64,000 bases of DNA from Streptomyces sp. VRA16 Mangrove soil (GCF_017377775.1 NZ_JAFVLN010000012.1:238167-302166); one strand, 5' to 3'; positions 42,837 to 52,001 are shown, counted from the stretch's first letter. Notes: generated by a model from the sequence alone, not told the origin. Numbers and translations are program-made.

Positions 42837-44087
42837 ATGATCGTGCGACACCGTTCTTTGCTCATACTCACCACAGCACTCGCCACCGGAGCGCTGACCC
42901 TCACCGCCTGCGGTTCCCGGGACGACAACGGCGACAAGGGCAGCGACAGCGGCGGCAACACCACGCTGACCATCGGCGTCGACGCACCCCTCTCCGGTGA
43001 GAACTCCACCACCGGTCTCGGCATCCAGTACGGCTCCAAGATCGCCGTGGACGACGCCAACAAGAACAAGACCGTCGAAGGTGTCACCTTCAAGATCAAG
43101 GCCCTCGACGACAAGGCCCAGCCCGCCACCGGACAGCAGAACGCCACGGCACTCGTCGGCGACAAGTCCGTCGTCGGCGTCGTCGGCCCGCTCAACTCCG
43201 GTGTCGCCCAGTCCATGCAGCAGGTCTTCGCCTCCGCCAACCTGGTCGAGATCTCGCCGTCCAACACGGACCCGTCCCTCACCCAGGGCAAGGACTGGCA
43301 GAGCGGCACGAAGAAGCGCGCCTACAAGACGTACTTCCGCACCGCCACCACCGACGCCCTCCAGGGCGGCTTCGCCGCCGACTACGCCGTCAACGCCCTC
43401 AAGAAGAAGAAGGCGTTCGTCGTCGACGACAAGCAGACCTACGGCGCCGGCCTCGCCCGCATCTTCAAGGAGCAGTTCGTCAAGGCGGGCGGCAAGGCCG
43501 TCGGCACCGACCACATCAACACCGGCGACAAGGACTTCGCGGCCCTCGTCTCCAAGATCAAGTCGTCCAAGGCCGACATCCTCTACTACGGCGGCCAGTA
43601 CGACGAGTCCCAGCTGATCACCAAGCAGCTCAAGGAAGCCGGCGTCAAGATCCCGCTGTTCGGCGGCGACGGCATGTTCGCCACCACCTACATCGAGACC
43701 GCCGGCAAGGCCGCCGAAGGCGACCTCGCCACCTCCGTCGGCGTCCCCGTCGACACCCTCCCCGCCGCCAAGGCCTTCGTCCAGGAGTACAAGTCCAAGG
43801 GCTACAAGGGCGACTACGGCGCCTACGGCGGCTACTCCTACGACGCCACCACCGCCATCATCAAGGCAGTGAAGGCCGTCAAGGACGCCAACGGCGGCAA
43901 GCTCCCCACCGGCGACGCACTCCGCTCCAAGGTCGTCGAAGAAGTCCAGAAGTCCAACTTCGACGGCATCACCGGCAAGGTCTCCTTCGACGAGTACGGC
44001 GACACCGGCAACAAGCAGCTCACCGTCTACCAGGTCACCAACGGCGCCTGGAAGGCCGTCAAGACCGGCACGTACGAAGAGAACTGA
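42837..44087 (+). CDS. livK: Branched-chain amino-acid ABC transporter, substrate-binding lipoprotein
   Basis: A 416-residue Leu/Ile/Val-binding-type protein. The ATG at 42837 follows AGGGAGAGG; GTG 42843 is an alternative. The lipobox LTLTACGS ends the signal peptide, so the mature protein is tethered at Cys near residue 23. The periplasmic-binding fold type I is evident (TLTIGVDAPLSGENSTTGLGIQYGSKIAVDDANKN, ALVGDKSVVGVVGPLNSGVAQSMQQVFASANLVEISPSNTDPSL, ILYYGGQYDESQLITKQLKEAGVKIPLFGGDGMF). First gene of livKHMGF; a strong hairpin follows, which should raise its expression over the downstream genes. Confidence 0.95.
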   Translation: MIVRHRSLLILTTALATGALTLTACGSRDDNGDKGSDSGGNTTLTIGVDAPLSGENSTTGLGIQYGSKIAVDDANKNKTVEGVTFKIKALDDKAQPATGQQNATALVGDKSVVGVVGPLNSGVAQSMQQVFASANLVEISPSNTDPSLTQGKDWQSGTKKRAYKTYFRTATTDALQGGFAADYAVNALKKKKAFVVDDKQTYGAGLARIFKEQFVKAGGKAVGTDHINTGDKDFAALVSKIKSSKADILYYGGQYDESQLITKQLKEAGVKIPLFGGDGMFATTYIETAGKAAEGDLATSVGVPVDTLPAAKAFVQEYKSKGYKGDYGAYGGYSYDATTAIIKAVKAVKDANGGKLPTGDALRSKVVEEVQKSNFDGITGKVSFDEYGDTGNKQLTVYQVTNGAWKAVKTGTYEEN

Positions 44088-44130
44088 CCCGGCCTCAGCC
44101 GGTCAGCTGATCCACGACCCAAGGCACCAC

Positions 44131-44170
44131 ACGGGCCGCGCGGCAGGACGACCCCCACCGCGCGGCCCGT
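44131..44170 (+). terminator. Intercistronic hairpin between livK and livH
   Basis: Arms 44131-44143 and 44158-44170 are 13-bp perfect complements (ACGGGCCGCGCGG and its complement) with a 14-base loop, 43 bases past the livK stop. It can act as a partial terminator or 3' stabiliser, so that binding-protein mRNA exceeds permease mRNA. Confidence 0.75.
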
Positions 44171-44234
44171 TCTCACACCACCACCCAGCACCCCACGGGT
44201 GCACACCGACCACCAGCGACATGGAGGCCACGCG

Positions 44235-45161
44235 GTGAACACCCTGCCGCAGCAGCTGGCCAACGGGCTGCTCCTCGGCTCGATGTACGGGCTGATCGCC
44301 ATCGGCTACACGATGGTGTACGGCATCGTCCAGCTCATCAACTTCGCGCACGGCGAGATCTTCATGACCGGAGCGTTCGGCGCGCTCACGGTCTCACTGA
44401 TCCTTCCCTCCGGCACCTCGATGTGGATCCTGCTGCCCCTCATGCTGATCGGCGGCGGCCTCGTCGCCGTCCTCATAGCAGTGGGAGCGGAACGGTTCGC
44501 CTACCGACCACTGCGCGGAGCCCCACGCCTGGCACCGCTCATCACCGCCATCGGCCTCTCCCTCGCCCTCCAGGAAGTCGTCCGCAACTTCTACCCCGGA
44601 GCCGACCGCGCCCGCTCCTTCCCCGGCATCGGCGGCTCCCACGACCTGGGCAACATCACCATCCAGGACGGCGACATCTTCCTCATCATCGCCGCCGTCA
44701 TCTGCATGGCCTCCCTCGCCCTCTTCGTCCGCCGCAGCCGCACCGGCCGCGCCATGCAAGCCACCGCCCAAGACCCCGACACCGCCCAGCTCATGGGCAT
44801 CGACACCAACCGCATCATCGTCATCGCCTTCGCCATCGGCGGCTTCTTCGCCGCCGTCGCCGCCATCGCCTACGGCTTCAAATACGGCAGCATCGACTAC
44901 CGCATGGGCTTCCTCATGGGCCTCAAAGCCTTCACCGCGGCCGTCCTCGGAGGCATCGGCAACATCTACGGCGCCATGCTCGGCGGGCTCGTCCTCGGCG
45001 TCGCCGAAACCATGGCCTCCGCCTACATCGACGGCATCCCCGGCATGCAACAACTCGGCGGCTCCACCTGGGCCAACGTCTGGGCCTTCTGCCTCCTCAT
45101 CCTCGTCCTCCTGTTCAGGCCCCAAGGCCTGCTCGGCGAACGCGTCGCGGACAGGGCGTGA
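44235..45161 (+). CDS. livH: Branched-chain amino-acid ABC transporter permease LivH
   Basis: A 308-residue, eight-helix permease. The GTG at 44235 has GGAGG 7 bases upstream. The N-terminus NTLPQQLANGLLLGSMYGLIAIGYTMVYGIVQLINFAHGEIFM is diagnostic of LivH, and the EAA-like loop AMQATAQDPDTAQLMGIDTNRIIVIAFAIGG contacts the ATPase. It ends FRPQGLLGERVADRA, again typical. Its stop overlaps the livM start (GTGA at 45158-45161). Confidence 0.95.
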   Translation: MNTLPQQLANGLLLGSMYGLIAIGYTMVYGIVQLINFAHGEIFMTGAFGALTVSLILPSGTSMWILLPLMLIGGGLVAVLIAVGAERFAYRPLRGAPRLAPLITAIGLSLALQEVVRNFYPGADRARSFPGIGGSHDLGNITIQDGDIFLIIAAVICMASLALFVRRSRTGRAMQATAQDPDTAQLMGIDTNRIIVIAFAIGGFFAAVAAIAYGFKYGSIDYRMGFLMGLKAFTAAVLGGIGNIYGAMLGGLVLGVAETMASAYIDGIPGMQQLGGSTWANVWAFCLLILVLLFRPQGLLGERVADRA

Positions 45162-46972
45162 CCACCATGACCAACACCACCGAAAACGCCATGCCCCAGA
45201 GCGACACCCCCACCCGCGGCCTCATCCCCCTCCCCGCCGCAGCGGCCCGCCCCCTCCTCGTCATCGGCGGCATCGCCACCGCCGCCTCCGCGTTCCTGGC
45301 CTGGACCTGGACCGCCAAATTCCCCGGCGACCTCACCATCACCGGCTACCCCGGCGGCCTCCAGTGGCTGACCCTCACCGCCGGCATCCTCGTCACCCTC
45401 GTCGGACTCGGCCACTACGGCGTCCCCGGCCTGCGCGCCCTCGCCCGAGACGGCAGCAACGCACCCGCCGCCCTCACCGCACTCGGCGCCTTCGGCACCA
45501 CCTGGTTCACCGTCATCGCCATCGCCGCCAAGCTCGGCGGCCTCACCAACCTCGAACCAGGCGGCTGGATCGCCGCCGTCGCCTCCCTCCTCCCCCTCAT
45601 CGGAGCCTTCTCACTCCCCCAGGCAGGAGCCGGCGAACACAGCGCCACAGACACCTTCCGCGCCTACCTCGCCAAGCCCGACGCCATCCCCCCGACGCCG
45701 CTGCCCACCCCCTGGATCCAGCGCCTCATCATCACCGCCGTCACCATCGTCGGCCTCTTCGTCTTCACCTACGGCATCGACACCGAGTACGGCGAACTCT
45801 TCATCGGCTACCTCATCGTCGTCGTCTTCGCCGTCTGGGCCCTGCACACCGCAGGCCTCATCGACCAGTTCTCCCGACTCGTCGCCAAGAACCGCAGCTT
45901 CACCCTCGCCATGGGCTTCGCCGCAGCCATCGCCTTCCCCTTCACCCAGACCGACGACCACTACGCCAACATCGGCGTCAACATCCTGATCTTCGGGACC
46001 GTCGCCCTCGGCCTCAACATCGTCGTCGGCCTCGCCGGACTCCTCGACCTCGGATACGTCGCCTTCCTCGGCGTCGGCGCCTACACCGCCGCCCTCGTCT
46101 CCGGCTCCGAGTTCTCCCGCTTCTCCGGCGTCCAGTTCCCCTTCTGGGCAGCAGCGTTGACCGGCGCCGCCGCCAGCCTCGTCTTCGGCGTCCTCATCGG
46201 CGCACCCACCCTGCGACTGCGCGGCGACTACCTCGCCATCGTCACCCTCGGCTTCGGAGAGATCTTCCGCATCGCCGTCAACAACATGGACGGCGACTCC
46301 GGACCCGACATCACCAACGGCCCCAACGGCATCCCGTCGATCCCCGACCTCCACATCCTCGGCATCGACTTCAGCCAGACCCACAACATCGCCGGCTTCA
46401 CCCTCGGACGCTTCGCCAACTACTACCTCCTGATGGTCCTCATCATGGCGATCGTCGTCCTCGTCTACACCCGCGCCGCCGACTCCCGCATCGGCCGCAG
46501 CTGGATCGCCATCCGCGAAGACGAAACCGCCGCCACCGCCATGGGTATCAACGGCTTCCGCGTCAAACTCGTCGCCTTCGCCCTCGGCGCCTCCCTCGCG
46601 GGCCTCGCCGGCACCGTCAGCGCCCACGTCACCTACAGCGTCGTCCCCAACCCCTACCAGTTCGCGGGCTCCACACCCCCGAACTCGGCATTCCTCCTCG
46701 CCGCCGTCGTCCTCGGCGGCATGGGCACCGTCGCAGGCCCCATCCTCGGCGCAGCCCTCCTCTACCTGCTCCCCGAGAAGCTCGTCTTCCTCCAGGACAA
46801 GTCACTCCTCGCCTTCGGCATCGCACTCGTCCTCCTCATGCGGTTCCGCCCCGAAGGCATCATCGCCAACCGGCGCCGCCAACTCGAGTTCCACGAGACC
46901 GGCCAGCTCGACGTACCCGAACAAAGACTGCCCGACGCCGACGAACCGGCCACCACGAAGGCGGGGGCGTGA
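45158..46972 (+). CDS. livM: Branched-chain amino-acid ABC transporter permease LivM with long N-terminal membrane extension
   Basis: A 604-residue permease, much longer than the usual 320-430 residues. The LivM core occupies roughly residues 255-580: FGTVALGLNIVVGLAGLLDLGYVAFLGVGAYTAAL, LRLRGDYLAIVTLGFGEIFRI, RIGRSWIAIREDETAATAMGINGFRVKLVAFALGASLAGLAG and the final RPEGIIANRRRQLEF. The first about 250 residues add about six predicted helices with no recognisable homologue. GTG 45158 overlaps the livH stop; ATG 45167 is an alternative start nine bases on. Confidence 0.93.
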   Translation: MTTMTNTTENAMPQSDTPTRGLIPLPAAAARPLLVIGGIATAASAFLAWTWTAKFPGDLTITGYPGGLQWLTLTAGILVTLVGLGHYGVPGLRALARDGSNAPAALTALGAFGTTWFTVIAIAAKLGGLTNLEPGGWIAAVASLLPLIGAFSLPQAGAGEHSATDTFRAYLAKPDAIPPTPLPTPWIQRLIITAVTIVGLFVFTYGIDTEYGELFIGYLIVVVFAVWALHTAGLIDQFSRLVAKNRSFTLAMGFAAAIAFPFTQTDDHYANIGVNILIFGTVALGLNIVVGLAGLLDLGYVAFLGVGAYTAALVSGSEFSRFSGVQFPFWAAALTGAAASLVFGVLIGAPTLRLRGDYLAIVTLGFGEIFRIAVNNMDGDSGPDITNGPNGIPSIPDLHILGIDFSQTHNIAGFTLGRFANYYLLMVLIMAIVVLVYTRAADSRIGRSWIAIREDETAATAMGINGFRVKLVAFALGASLAGLAGTVSAHVTYSVVPNPYQFAGSTPPNSAFLLAAVVLGGMGTVAGPILGAALLYLLPEKLVFLQDKSLLAFGIALVLLMRFRPEGIIANRRRQLEFHETGQLDVPEQRLPDADEPATTKAGA

Positions 46973-47828
46973 CCACCATGACCAACACCGTCACCGACAC
47001 CGTCCTCGAAGCAAGCGACGTCACCATGCGCTTCGGCGGCCTCACCGCCGTCCGCTCCGTCGACCTCACCGTCAACACCGGAGAGATCGTCGGCCTCATC
47101 GGCCCCAACGGCGCAGGCAAAACCACCTTCTTCAACTGCCTCACCGGCCTCTACGTCCCCACCGAAGGCAAGGTCGCCTACAAGGGCACGGTCCTCCCGC
47201 CCAAGCCCCACCTGGTGACCCAGGCCGGCATCGCCCGCACCTTCCAGAACATCCGCCTCTTCGCCAACATGACGGTCCTGGAAAACGTCCTCGTAGGCCG
47301 CCACACCCGCACCAAAGAAGGCCTCTGGTCAGCCCTCCTGCGCGGCCCCGGCTTCAAAAAGGCCGAACGCGCCAGCGAAGAACGCGCCATGGAACTCCTC
47401 GAGTTCATCGGCCTCGCCCACAAACGCGAACACCTCGCCCGCAACCTCCCCTACGGAGAACAGCGCAAGCTGGAGATCGCAAGGGCCCTCGCGAGCGAAC
47501 CCGGCCTCCTGCTCCTCGACGAGCCCACCGCCGGCATGAACCCCCAGGAAACCCGCGCCACCGAAGAACTCGTCTTCGCCATCCGCGACAAGGGCACCGC
47601 CGTCCTCGTCATCGAGCACGACATGCGCTTCATCTTCAACCTCTGCGACCGCGTCGCCGTCCTCGTCCAAGGCGAAAAACTCGTCGAAGGCACCAGCGAC
47701 GTCGTCCAGGGCGACGAACGCGTCATCGCCGCCTACCTCGGCACCCCCTTCGAAGGCGCTCCCGAGGACACCGCCATCGAAGAGATCCAGGCCGCGGAAG
47801 CCGCCGACGCAGCCGAAGGGAACGACCA

Positions 47829-47832
<4 letters not shown>
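46969..47832 (+). CDS. livG: Branched-chain amino-acid ABC transporter ATP-binding protein LivG
   Basis: A 287-residue ABC ATPase. GTG 46969 overlaps the livM stop by 4 bases; ATG 46978 is possible. Walker A is GPNGAGKTTFFNCLTG, Q-loop ARTFQNIRLFANMTVLENVLVG, ABC signature NLPYGEQRKLEIARALAS (Tyr/Glu variant of LSGGQ), Walker B LLLLDEPTAGMNPQE and switch VIEHDMRFIF. A 30-residue acidic tail (GAPEDTAIEEIQAAEAADAAEG) is extra. It pairs with LivF to energise LivHM. Confidence 0.96.
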
Positions 47833-48545
<713 letters not shown>

Positions 48546-48555
48546 CCCCCTACAC

Positions 48556-48595
48556 GAGTGAGGCCCGCACCCCCATCCGGGTGCGGGCCTCACTC
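48556..48595. terminator. Bidirectional terminator between liv operon and pdtaR
   Basis: A perfect 17-bp stem (48556-48572 with 48579-48595) around a six-base loop lies in the convergent gap between the livF stop (48545) and the pdtaR stop (48627). Confidence 0.9.
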
Positions 48596-48626
48596 ACGTA
48601 CACAAGCGAAAAGACAGGGCGAGCAA

Positions 48627-49274
48627 TCAGCCCTTGTTCGCCTTCTTCTCCTCAGCGTCCTCGATGACCGCCTCGGCCACCTGCTGCATCGACAGCCGAC
48701 GATCCATCGACGTCTTCTGAATCCAGCGGAACGCCGCCGGCTCCGTCAGCCCGTACTCCGTCTGCAGAATCGACTTCGCCCGGTCCACCAGCTTCCGCGT
48801 CTCCAGACGCTGAGTGAGGTCCGCGACCTCCTGCTCCAACGTCTTCAACTCGGTGAACCGCGACACGGCCATCTCGATCGCCGGCACCACATCGCTCTTC
48901 GAGAACGGCTTGACGAGATACGCCATCGCACCGGCATCCCGCGCCCGCTCGACCAGATCGCGCTGCGAGAACGCGGTCAGCATCAGCACCGGAGCGATCG
49001 ACTCCTCGGCGATCTTCTCCGCCGCACTGATGCCATCCAGCTTCGGCATCTTCACATCGAGGATCACCAGGTCGGGCTTGTGCTCACGGGCCAGCTCAAT
49101 GGCCTGCTCACCGTCACCGGCCTCACCCACGACGGTGTAGCCCTCTTCCTCGAGCATCTCTTTGAGGTCGAGGCGGATGAGGGCCTCGTCCTCCGCGATG
49201 ACGACACGGGTCGTCAGCGGCGGGACGTGCGACTTGTCGTCATCGACGGGCTGGGGCGACTCGGGGGCGGTCAC
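48627..49274 (-). CDS. pdtaR: ANTAR-domain response regulator, PdtaR type
   Basis: A 215-residue two-component regulator. The receiver domain (residues about 23-140) has the acidic pocket VVIAEDEALIRLDL, phospho-acceptor Asp in DLVILDVKMPKLDG, Thr in VLMLTAF and Lys in YLVKPF. The C-terminal ANTAR domain (residues about 150-205, LETRKLVDRAKSILQTEYGLTEPAAFRWIQKTSMDRRLSMQQVAEAVI) binds paired RNA hexaloop hairpins to relieve termination. The GTG start has AAGGAG upstream. The cognate kinase is not in the window. No ANTAR-type dual hairpin was identified nearby. Confidence 0.95.
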   Translation of the reverse strand: MTAPESPQPVDDDKSHVPPLTTRVVIAEDEALIRLDLKEMLEEEGYTVVGEAGDGEQAIELAREHKPDLVILDVKMPKLDGISAAEKIAEESIAPVLMLTAFSQRDLVERARDAGAMAYLVKPFSKSDVVPAIEMAVSRFTELKTLEQEVADLTQRLETRKLVDRAKSILQTEYGLTEPAAFRWIQKTSMDRRLSMQQVAEAVIEDAEEKKANKG

Positions 49275-49310
49275 GGGGGCGCTCCTTGGTTATGCAGGGC
49301 GGGGGTACTG

Positions 49311-49341
49311 CTGACAAGAGCCTACCTAGCTGCGGTAAGGT
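49311..49341 (+). promoter_or_regulatory. Possible promoter of the CAA tRNA
   Basis: CTGACA (49311-49316) and TAAGGT (49336-49341) resemble -35 and -10 boxes separated by 19 bases, slightly longer than the ideal 17-18. The predicted start near 49348 lies about 33 bases before the tRNA. Tentative. Confidence 0.35.
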
Positions 49342-49380
49342 GGTCGGGCAGCGGGTCGGGGTTAACCTACGATTCCGTGG

Positions 49381-49455
49381 GCCCCGGTAGCCCAATTGGC
49401 AGCAGGCAATGGATTCAAAACCCATACAGTGTCGGTTCGAGTCCGACCCGGGGCA
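49381..49455 (+). tRNA. tRNA with anticodon CAA (Leu) and short variable arm
   Basis: A 75-base cloverleaf. The acceptor stem GCCCCGG pairs with CCGGGGC (7 bp); the T arm GTCGG-TTCGAGT-CCGAC is canonical. The anticodon arm ATGGA-TTCAAAA-CCCAT has four pairs plus an A-C mismatch next to the loop. The D arm is weak (three pairs, loop AATTGGCAGCA). The anticodon reads CAA, for UUG leucine codons. The variable region is only five bases (ACAGT), whereas tRNA-Leu normally has a long extra arm. The discriminator is A and CCA is not encoded. D-loop sequence resembles tRNA-Gln of Streptomyces as I remember it. It could be a leucine tRNA of unusual descent or a non-functional or special-purpose tRNA. 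Confidence 0.8.
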
Positions 49456-49486
49456 CTTTTCCTTCGATTCGAAGGTTAGACATCGG

Positions 49487-49523
49487 AAGCGGATGCTCAC
49501 GTTCTCGTGAACATCCGCTTTTT
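49487..49523 (+). terminator. Terminator downstream of the tRNA
   Basis: AAGCGGATG (49487-49495) pairs with CATCCGCTT (49512-49520), extended by TCACG/CGTGA after one mismatch, with a TTCT loop, and then continues TTTG. A good rho-independent terminator for the tRNA transcript, 18 bases before the next gene's ATG. Confidence 0.8.
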
Positions 49524-49540
49524 GCTGCGTGTCGGACGGT

Positions 49541-50338
49541 ATGACCTCACAGGCTGCCCATATGTATGACGTGGACACACGCAAACGCGCTCTGGCGCTG
49601 GTGGCACAGGGGCGCAGCCTGAACTCGGTAAGCAAGCAGACCGGCATCTCCCGGGCGGCCATCCGAAGCTGGCAGGTGCGCATCGAACCGCTCGGGTGGG
49701 ACCGCGCGGCGGCGTGCCCCCGCTGCGAGGAAGTACCGCGACCTCCCGAGGATCCTGTCGCGTACTCGTATCTGCTCGGGCTCTACCTGGGCGACGGCTG
49801 CATCAGCTACCTCCGACGGAACACATACTTCCTCCGCATCGCCTGCGCCGACGCCTGGCCCGGTCTGATCACCCTGTGCGCCGAGGCCATGCAGGCCGTA
49901 CGCCCCGCAAACAAGGTCTTCCGGGTGCAGCGCCAGGGCTGCCAGTCGGTCACCTGCTACAGCAACCACTGGCCCTGCCTCTTCCCTCAGCACGGCCCCG
50001 GGAAGAAGCACAACCGCAAGATCACCCTCGCCTTCTGGCAACAAGAGATCGTCGACGCCCACCCCTGGGCATTCATCCGCGGCCTGATCCACTCCGATGG
50101 TTGCCGCATCACGAACTGGACCGAGAAGACTGTCGGCGGCGAACGGAAACGATACGAGTACCCCCGGTACTTCTTCAGCAACAAGTCCGACGACATCCGC
50201 CAGCTCTTCACAGACACGCTCGACAAACTCGGCGTCGGCTGGAAGCAGTGTGCCCGAAACGGCAACGCGTTCAACATCTCGATCGCCCGGAAACAAGACG
50301 TAGCCCTGGTGGACGCCCACGTAGGCCCCAAGCACTGA
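49541..50338 (+). CDS. HTH plus LAGLIDADG homing-endonuclease-like protein
   Basis: A 265-residue protein. Residues about 9-50 (MYDVDTRKRALALVAQG, then RSLNSVSKQTGISRAAIRSW) form a Tc1/IS630-like helix-turn-helix. Two LAGLIDADG-type motifs follow: YLLGLYLGDGC at 77-87 and FIRGLIHSDGC at 178-188, each ending in the catalytic-type Asp-Gly (D85, D186), about 100 residues apart as in single-chain homing endonucleases. KKHNRKITL and the RYEYPRYFFSN segment supply the expected basic beta strands. Start could be ATG 49541 or 49562. It lies directly behind the CAA tRNA, separated only by a terminator. No intein or intron boundary is visible, so it is free-standing. Annotated elsewhere usually as a HTH or hypothetical protein. 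Confidence 0.8.
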   Translation: MTSQAAHMYDVDTRKRALALVAQGRSLNSVSKQTGISRAAIRSWQVRIEPLGWDRAAACPRCEEVPRPPEDPVAYSYLLGLYLGDGCISYLRRNTYFLRIACADAWPGLITLCAEAMQAVRPANKVFRVQRQGCQSVTCYSNHWPCLFPQHGPGKKHNRKITLAFWQQEIVDAHPWAFIRGLIHSDGCRITNWTEKTVGGERKRYEYPRYFFSNKSDDIRQLFTDTLDKLGVGWKQCARNGNAFNISIARKQDVALVDAHVGPKH

Positions 50339-50347
50339 CCGCGCGCA

Positions 50348-50382
50348 TGAGGCCGCGCCCGGCTGTCTCGGGCGCGGCCTCA
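50348..50382. terminator. Bidirectional terminator between homing-endonuclease-like gene and pyk
   Basis: A perfect 13-bp stem (50348-50360 with 50370-50382) around a nine-base loop lies between two convergent stop codons (50338 and 50401). Confidence 0.88.
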
Positions 50383-50400
50383 ACTGTGTATCGCGGAAGC

Positions 50401-51837
50401 CTACTTGGGGCTGTCGTCCTCGCCGATGTGGTGGACGCGGACCATGTTGGTGGAGCCGGTGACGCCGGGCGGGGAGCCGGCGGTGATGACGACGATGTCG
50501 CCCTTCTTGCAGCGGCCGATCTTGAGGAGCTGGTCGTCGACCTGGGCGACCATGGCGTCGGTGGAGTCGACGTGGGGGCCGAGGAAGGTTTCGACGCCCC
50601 AGGTGAGGTTGAGCTGGGAGCGGGTCGCCGGGACCGGGGTGAAGGCGAGGAGGGGGATCGGGGAGCGATACCTAGACAGACGCTTCACCGTGTCGCCGGA
50701 CTGGGTGAAGGCGACGAGGAATTTGGCGCCGAGGAAGTCGCCCATTTCGGCTGCGGCGCGGGCGACGGCTCCACCTTGGGTGCGGGGCTTGTTGCGTTCG
50801 GTGAGCGGGGGCAGGCCCTTGGCGAGGATGTCTTCCTCGGCGGCTTCGACGATGCGGCCCATGGTCTTGACCGTCTCGATGGGGTATTTGCCGACGCTGG
50901 TTTCGCCGGAGAGCATGACGGCGTCCGTGCCGTCGATGACGGCGTTGGCGACGTCGCTGGCTTCGGCGCGGGTCGGTCGCGAGTTGTCGATCATTGAATC
51001 GAGCATTTGGGTGGCGACGATGACCGGTTTCGCGTTGCGCTTGGCGAGTTTGATGGCGCGCTTCTGGACGATCGGGACTTGTTCGAGGGGCATTTCGACG
51101 CCGAGGTCGCCGCGGGCGACCATGATGCCGTCGAATGCGGCGACGATGTCCTCGATGTTGTCGACCGCTTGGGGCTTTTCGACTTTGGCGATCACCGGGA
51201 GGTGGCGGCCTTCTTCGGCCATGATGCGGTGGACGTCTTCGATGTCGCGGCCGCTGCGGACGAAGGAGAGGGCGATGACGTCGGCGCCGGTGCGCAGGGC
51301 CCAGCGGAGGTCTGCTTCGTCCTTTTCGCTGAGGGCGGGGACGGAGACGGCTACGCCGGGGAGGTTGAGGCCTTTGTGGTCGGAGACCATGCCGCCTTCG
51401 ACGACGCGGGTGTGGACGCGGGGGCCGTCGACTCCGGTGACTTCGAGGCTGACTTTGCCGTCGTCGACGAGGATGCGTTCGCCGGGGGTGACGTCTTCGG
51501 CGAGGCCGTTGTAGGTGGTGCCGCAGCGCTGGCGGTCGCCTTGGATGCCGTCTTCGACGGTGATGGTGAACTCGTCGCCGCGTTCAAGGAGTACGGGGCC
51601 TTCGCTGAAGCGGCCGAGGCGGATCTTCGGGCCTTGAAGGTCGGCGAGGATGCCGACGCTGCGGCCGGTCTCGTCGGAGGCCTTTCGCACGCGCTGGTAG
51701 CGCTCCTCGTGTTCGGCGTAGGTGCCGTGGCTGAGGTTGAAGCGGGCGACGTCCATTCCGGCTTCTACGAGTGCCTTGATCTGCTCGTACGAGTCGGTGG
51801 CGGGGCCCAAGGTACAGACGATCTTTGCTCGGCGCAT
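50401..51837 (-). CDS. pyk: Pyruvate kinase
   Basis: A 478-residue glycolytic enzyme converting phosphoenolpyruvate and ADP to pyruvate and ATP. The barrel holds MRRAKIVCTLGPATDS, RFNLSHGTYAEH, ILADLQGPKIRLG, VIAKVEKPQAVDN (catalytic Lys), GIMVARGDLGVEMP and VATQMLDSMIDNSRPTRAEASDVANAVIDGTDAVMLSGETSVGKYP (substrate and metal sites). The B domain lies near residues 70-165. The C-terminal regulatory domain (ARAAAEMGDFLGAKFLVAFTQSGDTVKRLSRYR) is complete. An AT-richer stretch at about 51880-51945 upstream probably carries its promoter. Confidence 0.98.
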   Translation of the reverse strand: MRRAKIVCTLGPATDSYEQIKALVEAGMDVARFNLSHGTYAEHEERYQRVRKASDETGRSVGILADLQGPKIRLGRFSEGPVLLERGDEFTITVEDGIQGDRQRCGTTYNGLAEDVTPGERILVDDGKVSLEVTGVDGPRVHTRVVEGGMVSDHKGLNLPGVAVSVPALSEKDEADLRWALRTGADVIALSFVRSGRDIEDVHRIMAEEGRHLPVIAKVEKPQAVDNIEDIVAAFDGIMVARGDLGVEMPLEQVPIVQKRAIKLAKRNAKPVIVATQMLDSMIDNSRPTRAEASDVANAVIDGTDAVMLSGETSVGKYPIETVKTMGRIVEAAEEDILAKGLPPLTERNKPRTQGGAVARAAAEMGDFLGAKFLVAFTQSGDTVKRLSRYRSPIPLLAFTPVPATRSQLNLTWGVETFLGPHVDSTDAMVAQVDDQLLKIGRCKKGDIVVITAGSPPGVTGSTNMVRVHHIGEDDSPK

Positions 51838-52001
51838 GGTTCGAGCCTAGGCCCTACCAGCGGGTAGGGAATTGGATGGGTATGACTACTCAACAACCTT
51901 TGCGTGAAGGGTTATTGACAAGCGTCGCTATGTTTTGAATTTGCGCGGCGTGGCGCTCTGATGAGCAATGGATGAACGGTTCATGGGGTCGCGCGGGGTT
52001 G

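Noticed and set aside
49275..49310. pdtaR promoter TTGTCA-17-CATAAC on the minus strand
   Set aside because: The predicted start would fall on or after the ribosome site AAGGAG, leaving no usable leader.
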